In this document: piece by piece, positions 15,374 to 21,713 of the stretch | Layout of the letters: every line of letters begins with the position of its first letter | How positions within the stretch are numbered: position 1 is the stretch's first letter | DNA from: CAVQCJ01 sp963849365 | Lineage (GTDB): Bacteria > Actinomycetota > Actinomycetes > Prado026 | Length of the DNA stretch: 64,000 nucleotides | Direction of reading: 5' to 3' | NCBI GenBank assembly: GCA_963849365.1 | Contig: CAWKHA010000001.1 | Location: 1,054,001 to 1,118,000 of the forward strand | Translations under genes and position numbers: made by a program | Notes under the pieces: generated by a model | What the model was told of the DNA's origin: nothing | Database searches by the model: none | Seen by the model: only the letters and a program-made list of their open reading frames with translations

Positions 15374-15894
15374 GTCGGCGACGCTACCCCTCGGAGCAGA
15401 CCGAGATTCTTCTGTCCACAGGCGGGGGACAGTGTTGTCCCAGGTCAGCGTCCGTGAGACCGATCCGTCCCCATCGTCGTCCACAGGCGCCGAACCGGTC
15501 GTCCACAGAGGCGCGCCGCGTCGTCCACACGGTGTCCTCAGGGGCGTCCACAGCCGGCCGGCCGGCTGCGTTGACTCGGGCTCGGCCGCAGTCCTAGCCT
15601 CCCGGTCCGAACGAGGCCCCCGAGATAACTCACCGGGTCCGTACGCAAGGGGAAGGCGGACGGACCAGGAGTGCGACTTGGGGGCCTCGTGCGTTCTCCG
15701 GTCGCCGCGCCGCGGAGTCCGGCCAGGCCGAGCGCAGCGGCTGGAACCGCTCGCTCGACTACTGAGAGTAATGGTGATCACACGCCGGGACACGCTCATC
15801 CCCCGATCGCGAGCGTGACTGACGTAAGGTCCTGCATCGGTCCCCGTCGTGCTTGGCGGAGGGCCTCCACGACGAGGATGAGGGAGGACCCGCG
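15374..15894. other. Long intergenic region with repeated GTCCACA motifs
   Basis: This is the longest gene-free stretch of the window, 521 bases. It holds a cluster of GTCCACA repeats (15411-15552), an inverted repeat CACGCTC (15791-15797) / GAGCGTG (15811-15817) with a 13-nt spacer, and a -10-like TAAGGT at 15825-15830 that could serve the DUF5679 gene. No open frame has a ribosome binding site and family-like composition. Confidence 0.6.
15411..15552 (+). repeat. Five DnaA-box-like GTCCACA repeats
   Basis: Five same-strand copies: CTGTCCACA ending at 15420, TCGTCCACA at 15477-15485, 15499-15507 and 15521-15529, and GCGTCCACA at 15544-15552. The first four differ by one base from the actinobacterial DnaA box TTGTCCACA and the last by two. 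Spacing is irregular (14-22 bases between the last four). No replication-origin genes are nearby, so this is a candidate DnaA-binding or other regulatory cluster, not an origin. Confidence 0.4.
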
Positions 15895-16053
15895 ATGGCC
15901 GAGAGCTACTCGGGCGAGGCCTACTGCGTGAAGTGCAAGGAGAAGAGGGAGTTCACCGGTCAGGTCGTGGTCAGCGCTTCGGGCCGACGTATGGCGCAGG
16001 GCATCTGCCCCGTCTGCGGCACCAAGCTGAACCGGATCCTCGGCAAGGCCTGA
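15895..16053 (+). CDS. DUF5679 small zinc-ribbon protein
   Basis: A 52-residue protein with two CxxC pairs, YCVKCKEKRE near residue 10 and GICPVCGTKLNRILGKA at the end, which should bind one zinc ion. This matches the DUF5679 family, short conserved actinobacterial proteins of unknown function. The ATG at 15895 is preceded by GGGAGGA at good spacing. A hairpin terminator follows at 16082-16121. Confidence 0.88.
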   Translation: MAESYSGEAYCVKCKEKREFTGQVVVSASGRRMAQGICPVCGTKLNRILGKA

Positions 16054-16081
16054 GAGCACGCTCGCTCCGCGAACGCTCGAC

Positions 16082-16121
16082 CGGGGCGGTCCTCCGCGTA
16101 CTGCGGTGGGCCGCCCCGTTT
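16082..16121 (+). terminator. Rho-independent terminator after DUF5679
   Basis: The arm CGGGGCGG (16082-16089) pairs perfectly with CCGCCCCG (16111-16118), and inner bases extend the stem. It is followed by a short TTT. It lies 29 bases after the DUF5679 stop. Confidence 0.7.
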
Positions 16122-16280
16122 GACTGCTCGGCCGGGTGGTGCCCGCCCGACCACCGGGCTGTGGACGGCCCGCGCGCTGTCCCCAAGGCGAGCGGACGGC
16201 GGTGACGTCGGCGTCGCCGGGCGGCAAGGTGGCCCGCAGCCGCCGGCGACCGCCGGTGTCACCGGCCACGGAGGAGCTCG

Positions 16281-17579
16281 ATGGCGCCGCCGCTCAGACG
16301 TCCGCTGCTCAACCCCGCCCTGCGCAGTCTGTGGCGCGGCGAGACCACGCTTCAACTCGGGGTCGATGCCGAGCACGCTGTCGTGCTGGCCGGGCTCGAC
16401 GGCCCGCAGGTCGAGCTGCTCGGGCAGCTGGACGGGACGCGCACGACCGACGACCTCGTGAAGGCAGCCGGCTCACGCGGTGTGGCCGCAGCGGTCGTCG
16501 AGGAGCTGGTCACGGCGCTCGAGGCTCGCGGGATGCTGGTCGACGCGGCAGCCCCGGCGCACACCGCGTCGCTGCCGCCGGTCGAGCGGCAGCGGCTGGG
16601 TCCCGACCTGGCCGCCTGGTCCCTCGGCCCCGGCAAGGTCGAGCGGGCCGTCCTCGCCGTCCGGCGCCGTTCGACGGTCGTCGTCGAGGGAGCCGGCCGT
16701 CTCGGCGCCGCGCTCGTCGGCCTGCTCGCGGCCGGTGCGGTCGGGCGGCTGCTGGTGGCCGACGAGCACGATGTCGGCGCCGGTGACCTCGGACCGGGCG
16801 GCCATCGGGCCGCGGCCCTCGGGGCCGGCCGGGCTGCGTCCGCCGCGAGCAGCGCCGGCGGCGCCGCGCCCTCCACGCGGGTCAGCGCGGCGCGGACGCC
16901 ACCGAGGTACGGACCGGGCGGCGATCGTCCGGACCTGGTCGTGCTCAGCCCGGACGGTCCGGTGCCGGCTGCCGGGCGCTGCGGCCAGCTGCTCGCGGAC
17001 GGGGTTCCTCACCTCGTCGCGACCACTTTCGAGCGCGTGGCCGTCGTCGGCCCGCTGGTGCTCCCCGGCCGGTCGCCGTGCGCCACCTGCCTGGAGCTGC
17101 ACCGCGTCGACCGCGACAGCGGGTGGTCCACGGTGGCCGCACAGCTCTCCGGTGGCAGCTCGCCGGTGAACGGCGTGCGGGGGCCGGCGGCCTGCGACAT
17201 CGTGCTGGCGACGCTGGCGGCGGCCCTCGCGGCGACGGCGGCGCTGGCCTACCTCGACGAGCCGACCCGCCCGCACGAACTGAGCGGCGCGCTGGTCCAG
17301 GTCCGCCCGCCGGCTCTGCGGGCCCGCCGGCGGTCCTGGTCCGTCCACCCCGCGTGCGGCTGCTCGTGGGACCGCCTCGTCCCGCCGGCGCGGCAGGCTC
17401 AGACCCGCGCGTCCACCCGCGCGGCGCCCTGCACGTCGCGGATCCGGCGGATCGGCGAGGGCAGGGTCCAGAACACCGACGCGATCCCGCCCGTGGCCGC
17501 GATCCACAGCGTCGGGCGGAGCCCGAGCCACGCCCCGCACCACCCTCCGGCGAGAGCGCCCAACGGACGCATCCCGTAG
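16281..17579 (+). CDS. ThiF/E1-like protein with an N-terminal RRE-like domain
   Basis: A 432-residue protein. Residues about 5-90 look like a PqqD/RRE-type winged helix (VLAGLDGPQVELLGQLDGTR, then VVEELVTALEARGML). The middle is a degenerate ThiF/E1 Rossmann domain (VVVEGAGRLGAALVGLLAAG, VLVAD-type strand), with a Cys pair in GRSPCATCLELHRVDRD and another in HPACGCSWDRL near residue 365, probably zinc ligands. This architecture resembles the E1-like leader-binding proteins of azoline-forming RiPP clusters, but no YcaO or precursor gene is nearby. The last about 60 residues are antisense to the MFS gene and look non-homologous, so the stop may have drifted. Start: ATG at 16281, with GGAGCTCG upstream. 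Confidence 0.7.
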   Translation: MAPPLRRPLLNPALRSLWRGETTLQLGVDAEHAVVLAGLDGPQVELLGQLDGTRTTDDLVKAAGSRGVAAAVVEELVTALEARGMLVDAAAPAHTASLPPVERQRLGPDLAAWSLGPGKVERAVLAVRRRSTVVVEGAGRLGAALVGLLAAGAVGRLLVADEHDVGAGDLGPGGHRAAALGAGRAASAASSAGGAAPSTRVSAARTPPRYGPGGDRPDLVVLSPDGPVPAAGRCGQLLADGVPHLVATTFERVAVVGPLVLPGRSPCATCLELHRVDRDSGWSTVAAQLSGGSSPVNGVRGPAACDIVLATLAAALAATAALAYLDEPTRPHELSGALVQVRPPALRARRRSWSVHPACGCSWDRLVPPARQAQTRASTRAAPCTSRIRRIGEGRVQNTDAIPPVAAIHSVGRSPSHAPHHPPARAPNGRIP

Positions 17580-18652
17580 TTGACGGCGCGGTAGGCGCCC
17601 GAGACCCGCGCGCGAAGCGGGTCGGGGATGACTGCGCTGAAGATCGAGCCGCAGCTGATGTCCATCAGCATCACACCGAACCCCGAGCCGAACTCGGCGG
17701 CCGCGAGCATGCTGACGACGAGCCGGTGCGGGCCGCTCGCCATCGGCACGAGCAGGAGCGGAGCCGGGAACAGCACCAGCCCGACGAGGAACGCGGGACC
17801 CAGACCGATCCGGCGGCTGACCCGTCCGGTCACGGCCGAGCCGACCAGGCCGCCCACTGCGCCCACGCCGAGGGCCAGGCCCAGGGCCGCTGCTGCCACG
17901 TGCAGCTGCGTGGTCGCGAACAGCACGACGACCGCCGTGAAGGCGAACGTGAAGAAGTTGACGGTCGCGGTCGCGCCGAGCGAGGCGCGCACCACGCGGG
18001 ACCCGCGGATGAAGCGCACACCGGATGCGAGCCCGCCGTGGTCGGCCGTGCTGGTCGGGGGCTCGACCGGGTGGATGCGGGCGAGGAAGCCGGCCGAGAC
18101 GAGGAACGAGACCGAGTCGACGAGCAGTGCGATGGGAGCGGTGACGGCGGCGACGAGGACACCCGCGAAGCCCTGCCCCGCGACGTACGAGAACGCGCGG
18201 CTGCCGTTGAGCAGCGAGAGCCCCTGCACGTAGTCGTCGGGGCGCACCACGGAGACGAACAGCGTGCTGTACGCGACGAAGAAGAGGACGTCGAAGGTGC
18301 CGAGCGCGAACGCGACAGCGTAGAGGTGGCCTAGCCCGAAGACGTGCAACGCGCACCCGATCGGAACCGACACGAGGAGCACGGCCCGCGCGACGTCGCT
18401 GGCGAGCATCACCTGCCGGCGGTGACCGTGCCGGTCGATCAGGGCTCCGGCGGCGATGGACAGCAGCAGGCTGGGGAGCATGCCGACCGCTGTCAGCAGG
18501 CCCATCTGGATGGCGTCGGCGTGCAGCACGAGCACGGCCAGGAGGGGCACGGCGAGCAAGGAGACCTGGTCGCCGAGCAGCGACACGGTCTGCCCGGTCC
18601 AGAACCGCCGGAAGTCGCGCTCGTGCAGCAGGGGCGGTACCCCACGGATTAC
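17399..18652 (-). CDS. Major facilitator superfamily (MFS) transporter
   Basis: A transporter of about 417 residues with about 12 membrane helices. The N-terminus LLHERDFRRFWTGQTVSLLG, then DQVSLLAVPLLAVLVLHA, and the loop GALIDRHGHRRQVML are typical of the MFS_3 / enterobactin-exporter-like group. No ATG, GTG or TTG precedes the conserved RDFRRFWTG region in frame: the expected position reads GTA-ATC (18652-18647), overlapping the arsR stop TAA. Candidate starts are GTA/ATC at 18652/18649, CTG at 18631, or GTG at 18586, which would lose the conserved N-terminus. It is translationally coupled to the ArsR gene upstream, which suggests regulated drug or metabolite efflux. Confidence 0.8.
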   Translation of the reverse strand, partial: VIRGVPPLLHERDFRRFWTGQTVSLLGDQVSLLAVPLLAVLVLHADAIQMGLLTAVGMLPSLLLSIAAGALIDRHGHRRQVMLASDVARAVLLVSVPIGCALHVFGLGHLYAVAFALGTFDVLFFVAYSTLFVSVVRPDDYVQGLSLLNGSRAFSYVAGQGFAGVLVAAVTAPIALLVDSVSFLVSAGFLARIHPVEPPTSTADHGGLASGVRFIRGSRVVRASLGATATVNFFTFAFTAVVVLFATTQLHVAAAALGLALGVGAVGGLVGSAVTGRVSRRIGLGPAFLVGLVLFPAPLLLVPMASGPHRLVVSMLAAAEFGSGFGVMLMDISCGSIFSAVIPDPLRARVSGAYRAVNYGMRPLGALAGGWCGAWLGLRPTLWIAATGGIASVFWTLPSPIRRIRDVQGAARVDARV

Positions 18653-19275
18653 GGTTCGCCGTCCGTTGCGGGCGCGGGGGCGGCACCAGCGGTGCGCGCG
18701 TGCGCGGCGCCGGCCGGCTGCGGGAAGGCGAGCCGGAGGAAGGTGACCGCGCGCGATCCGCGCGGACGCAGCGACGGGTCGGAGAGCCGGTCCAGGTAGG
18801 GCTCGGCCAGCTTCTCGAGCTGGCGCTGCAACGCTGACAGCTCGTCCGCGGTGAGGTACAGCATGCTGTCGCCGAACTCGCTGGCCCGCCGCCAGGCCGG
18901 GGGGGCCTGCGGGACCTCGTCGAGCCACCCGAACATCTGCTCGACGTACCGCTGCGCGATGACGCGGCTCAGGAGCACGCCCGCCTCGGTGGCCTCCGGC
19001 GTCGCCCCGGCCCACGACCAGCTGGTGTACAGCGACGTCGCCTGCCAGGGCTTCTCCCGGCCTCTACCGCCCTCGGCCGGCTCGACGAGCCCGTATCGGT
19101 AGAGCTGTCGCAGGTGGAACGAGCAGGTGCCCGAGCTCTCGCCGATCAGCTCGCCCGCACGGGTGGCGGTGAGCGGTCCCTCCTTGCGCAGCAGCCCGAG
19201 GAGTCGGAGCCGGGTGGGGTGCGCGAGCCCGCGCAGCGCGCGGGGGTCGGTGACGGTGACGCGACGCTTGGTCAT
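18649..19275 (-). CDS. ArsR-family winged-helix regulator
   Basis: A 208-residue regulator with an N-terminal winged helix: LRGLAHPTRLRLLGLLRKEG, then ATRAGELIGESSGTCSFHLR with QLYRYGLVEPAEGG. The extra C-terminal 110 residues are helical and belong to the group of ArsR/MarR-like proteins that pair with MFS transporters; no metal-binding Cys pair is seen. The start is the ATG at 19275 (MTKRRV). A palindrome TGCAAAG-TATT-CTTTGCA (19293-19310) lies 18 bases upstream and is probably its operator. The MFS gene follows with overlapping stop/start. Confidence 0.87.
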   Translation of the reverse strand: MTKRRVTVTDPRALRGLAHPTRLRLLGLLRKEGPLTATRAGELIGESSGTCSFHLRQLYRYGLVEPAEGGRGREKPWQATSLYTSWSWAGATPEATEAGVLLSRVIAQRYVEQMFGWLDEVPQAPPAWRRASEFGDSMLYLTADELSALQRQLEKLAEPYLDRLSDPSLRPRGSRAVTFLRLAFPQPAGAAHARTAGAAPAPATDGEP

Positions 19276-19292
19276 GCTTGCCAACATATCTT

Positions 19293-19310
19293 TGCAAAGT
19301 ATTCTTTGCA
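19293..19310. promoter_or_regulatory. Palindromic operator upstream of arsR-MFS
   Basis: Arms TGCAAAG and CTTTGCA flank a 4-base centre in an AT-rich patch unlike its surroundings. On the minus strand a -10-like TATGTT lies 7 bases before the ATG, so the transcript may be leaderless and the palindrome would overlap the promoter. Binding by the ArsR protein is inferred. Confidence 0.55.
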
Positions 19311-19374
19311 TAGAGTTCCGGCCCGGAAGTTCCCGCGGTCAGCGAGGATCGTCCGCGCCAGCGACAATGAGGGC

Positions 19375-20682
19375 GTGACGGACCTCCCCAGGCGCGCGGT
19401 GACCCGCACGGCCAAGCTCGCGGCGCTGCCGCTCGGCTTCGCCGGACGGACCGCGCTCGGGTTCGGCAAGCGGGTGGGGGGCCGTCCGGCCGAGGCGGTC
19501 GCGGCCGAGATCCAGGCACGCACGGCCGAGCAGCTGTTCCGCGTCCTGGGCGAGCTCAAGGGCGGGGCGATGAAGTTCGGCCAGGCCATGTCGATCTTCG
19601 AGGCCGCGTTCCCCGAGGAGCTGGCCGGTCCCTACCGCGCCACGCTCACCAAGCTCCAGGACGCGGCACCACCGATGCCGGCCACCACCGTGCACAAAGT
19701 GCTCGCCAGCGGCCTGGGACGGCAGTGGCGGCGCCGGTTCCACTCCTTCGACGACAACCCGGCGGCCTCAGCTTCGATCGGGCAGGTGCACCGCGCCGTG
19801 TGGTCCGACGGGCGAGAGGTCGCGGTCAAGCTGCAGTACCCGGGCGCGGCCGACGCGCTCATGGCCGACCTGGACCAGATCTCCCGGCTGGGTCGGCTGT
19901 TCGGCTCACTGACACCGGGCATGGACGTCAAGCCGCTGCTGGCGGAGCTGCGCGAACGGGTCGGCGAGGAGCTCGACTACACGCTGGAGGCAGGTTCGCA
20001 GAAGATGTTCGCGGCCGCGTACGACGACGACGTCGACTTCGTCGTGCCGAACGTGGTCGCGCAGAGCGGCAAGGTCCTGGTCACCGAGTGGGTGGAGGGC
20101 GTCTCGCTCGCCACGGTCATCGAGAGCGGGACCCAGCAGCAGCGGGACGAGTTCGGCACCAAGTACCTGCGTTTCCTGTTCTCCGGGCCGGCCAGGGCGG
20201 GGATGCTGCACGCCGACCCGCACCCGGGCAACTACCGCGTGATGGCGGACGGCAGGCTCGGCGTCCTCGACTACGGTGCGGTCGCACGCCTGCCGGACGG
20301 GCTGCCGCCGTCCATCGGACGACTGCTGCGCCGGGCCCTGGACGGCGACGTCGACGCGGTCGCGGACGGCCTGCGCGAGGAGGGGTTCATCAAGCCGAAC
20401 GTGAAGGTCGACGCCCAGTCGCTCGTCGACTACCTGAACCCGTTCATCGAGCCGGCGCGGGTCGACCGTTTCCAGTTCGACCGGGCCTGGATGCGACAGC
20501 AGTTCGTCCGAATCAACGACCCGCGGCAGGAGTACTGGTCGGTCGGCCTCAAGCTCAACCTTCCACCGGAGTACCTCCTGGTGCACCGGGTCTGGCTGGG
20601 CGGCGTCGGGGTGCTGTGCCAGCTGGGCGCCGAGGTGCGGATGGGCGCCGAGCTGGAGCGCTGGCTGCCCGGCTACGCCTGA
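19375..20682 (+). CDS. ABC1/UbiB (AarF) family atypical kinase
   Basis: A 435-residue protein-kinase-like ATPase homologous to Rv3197. The family KxGQ signature is in LKGGAMKFGQAMSIF (about residue 62), the nucleotide-binding lysine in EVAVKLQYPG, and the catalytic/metal region in MLHADPHPGNYRVM and LGVLDYGAVARL. Homologues support quinone or isoprenoid lipid metabolism; the actinobacterial protein sits next to whiB7 and has been tied to antibiotic tolerance in mycobacteria, which I cite from memory. The GTG at 19375 with GAGGG upstream is chosen over the longer open frame. A bidirectional terminator follows. Confidence 0.88.
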   Translation: MTDLPRRAVTRTAKLAALPLGFAGRTALGFGKRVGGRPAEAVAAEIQARTAEQLFRVLGELKGGAMKFGQAMSIFEAAFPEELAGPYRATLTKLQDAAPPMPATTVHKVLASGLGRQWRRRFHSFDDNPAASASIGQVHRAVWSDGREVAVKLQYPGAADALMADLDQISRLGRLFGSLTPGMDVKPLLAELRERVGEELDYTLEAGSQKMFAAAYDDDVDFVVPNVVAQSGKVLVTEWVEGVSLATVIESGTQQQRDEFGTKYLRFLFSGPARAGMLHADPHPGNYRVMADGRLGVLDYGAVARLPDGLPPSIGRLLRRALDGDVDAVADGLREEGFIKPNVKVDAQSLVDYLNPFIEPARVDRFQFDRAWMRQQFVRINDPRQEYWSVGLKLNLPPEYLLVHRVWLGGVGVLCQLGAEVRMGAELERWLPGYA

Positions 20683-20697
20683 CCGGGGCAGGAGGCA

Positions 20698-20743
20698 GGA
20701 AGGCCCCGGCCCACCCAGATGCTGCGGTGAGCCGGAGCCTTCC
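20698..20743. terminator. Bidirectional terminator between ABC1 kinase and small gene
   Basis: Arms GGAAGGCCCCGGC (20698-20710) and GCCGGAGCCTTCC (20731-20743) pair with one mismatch around a 20-base loop, between two convergent genes. Confidence 0.6.
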
Positions 20744-20760
20744 CGGAAGGCGCCGCGCCG

Positions 20761-20922
20761 TCACAACGACGCGAGCGCGAGGCGGGCACGGTGAGCCGCA
20801 CGTTCGGCCCGACGGTGCCAGCGCTTGTGCGCGAGGAGGGCGCGGGCGCGACGGGCGCGCTCGGCCTCCGACTGACGGCGGGACGCATGGTCCCGCGCCA
20901 GCTCCTGGTGCAAGAGGTTCAT
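20761..20922 (-). CDS. Small basic conserved protein
   Basis: A 53-residue, strongly basic, helical protein (MNLLHQELARDH, then RARALLAHKRWHRRAERA). The ATG at 20922 is preceded by AGGAG at 7-base spacing, which supports translation. Short proteins with this N-terminus are common in actinobacteria; no function is known. It lies just downstream of whiB7 on the same strand, so it may be co-transcribed with it. Confidence 0.65.
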   Translation of the reverse strand: MNLLHQELARDHASRRQSEAERARRARALLAHKRWHRRAERAAHRARLALASL

Positions 20923-20981
20923 CTCGAGACTCCTGGTCAGTGTCGAAGCAGTAGTTGCATCGCGTGACGTGGCGGCCGACA

Positions 20982-21257
20982 TCAGGCGGCCACCGCGTCC
21001 TTGCGGGGACGTCCGCGGGGTCGCTTGCGCGCGACCACGACGCCCTGGACGAAGAGCTCGCCGCCCCAGACGCCCCACGGCTCGCGCCGCTCGAGGGCGC
21101 CGGCCATGCAGGCCGGGCGGACAGGACAGCCGGTGCAGAGCGCCTTCGCTCGTTCGACGTCCTCGGGCTTCTCCGCGAAGAAGAGCTCGGGGTCGTTCGC
21201 ACGGCAGGGGATCGCCGCACCGGTGTGCTCGAACTCGGTGATCAGGTCGAGCAGCAT
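20982..21257 (-). CDS. whiB7: WhiB7-type iron-sulfur transcriptional regulator
   Basis: A 91-residue Wbl protein. Four cysteines for a [4Fe-4S] cluster are in AIPCRAND and ALCTGCPVRPAC; the turn motif is WGVWGGE; the C-terminus RKRPRGRPRKD is an AT-hook, the feature that separates WhiB7 from other WhiB proteins. WhiB7 binds the principal sigma factor and activates intrinsic antibiotic resistance genes and its own promoter. The ATG at 21257 is chosen because AGGAGGTGA ends about 5 bases upstream; a GTG at 21266 overlaps that ribosome site. The order ABC1 kinase - whiB7 - uvrD2 matches mycobacteria. Confidence 0.92.
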   Translation of the reverse strand: MLLDLITEFEHTGAAIPCRANDPELFFAEKPEDVERAKALCTGCPVRPACMAGALERREPWGVWGGELFVQGVVVARKRPRGRPRKDAVAA

Positions 21258-21323
21258 CGGTGTCACCTCCTGGGACGTTGGTTGATCAGTCGGTCCGGCT
21301 GGTCGGCAACGCGGTCAAACGAA

Positions 21324-21360
21324 AGAGCCGCGGATCCCGGGTCTCGGGTTCCGCGGCTCT
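21324..21360 (-). terminator. Attenuator-like terminator in the whiB7 leader
   Basis: Arms AGAGCCGCGGA (21324-21334) and TCCGCGGCTCT (21350-21360) pair perfectly; a T-T mismatch and a further 4 pairs (CCCG/CGGG) close a 5-nt loop. Read on the minus strand, the stem is followed by TTTCGTTTG. It lies 67 bases before the whiB7 ATG and 22 bases after the upstream reading frame's stop. A second hairpin, CCGGTCT (21369-21375) with AGACCGG (21384-21390), overlaps that stop codon. Confidence 0.65.
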
Positions 21361-21381
21361 GAGGTGCGCCGGTCTGTGGTT

Positions 21382-21630
21382 CTAGACCGGAGGGTGACTC
21401 CAGAACTGCTGGTCCGAGCGGTACGGGTCCTGCGTGATCACGGCCTTGCGGTCGAGCGGGCTGGTGGCCGCCTGCGGGGCGAAGGACAGACCCCTGCCCT
21501 CGTTCAGGTCGGCGAAGACGGGCGTCTGCGTGCGCGTGGGCCGCATGCCGGCGGTCTCCGTCCAGGTCAGCTCCGGACGCACGACGGCGACCACGCCGGT
21601 GGTCGCCTCGTCGATCACGTGGCAATTCAC
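21382..21630 (-). CDS. 82-residue leader protein upstream of whiB7
   Basis: An 82-codon frame beginning with GTG at 21630 and preceded by a near-consensus AGGAGGTGA with 6-9 base spacing, so it should be translated well. The protein (MNCHVIDEATTGVVAVVRPE, ending DPYRSDQQFWSHPPV) has no recognisable domain or membrane segment. It lies wholly inside the inferred whiB7 leader, and its stop codon falls within a small hairpin followed by the attenuator. It could be a regulatory upstream ORF, a functional small protein co-transcribed with whiB7, or both. I do not recognise the family. Confidence 0.7.
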   Translation of the reverse strand: MNCHVIDEATTGVVAVVRPELTWTETAGMRPTRTQTPVFADLNEGRGLSFAPQAATSPLDRKAVITQDPYRSDQQFWSHPPV

Positions 21631-21673
21631 AGCGGGTCACCTCCTCGTCGTACGCGCATCTCGCGTGCGTGCG

Positions 21674-21713
21674 AGGCTAGCAGCGCACTAGGCCCACGGT
21701 GCAACTGCATTTT
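21674..21713 (-). promoter_or_regulatory. Candidate WhiB7-autoregulated promoter
   Basis: On the minus strand AAAAT (21713-21709) precedes a -35-like TTGCAC (21704-21699) by 4 bases; a -10-like TAGCCT (21679-21674) follows after 19 bases. In mycobacteria an AT-rich patch just upstream of the -35 box marks WhiB7-dependent promoters. It overlaps the last codons of uvrD2 and would give a leader of about 410 nt containing the 82-codon frame and the attenuator. Confidence 0.5.

Noticed and set aside
15411..15552. Short repeats as a CRISPR array or replication origin
   Set aside because: The repeats are 9 bases with irregular spacing, there are no cas genes, and no dnaA, dnaN or gyrB lies nearby.
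20982..21266. GTG at 21266 as the whiB7 start
   Set aside because: It overlaps the AGGAGGTGA sequence that is well placed for the ATG at 21257.
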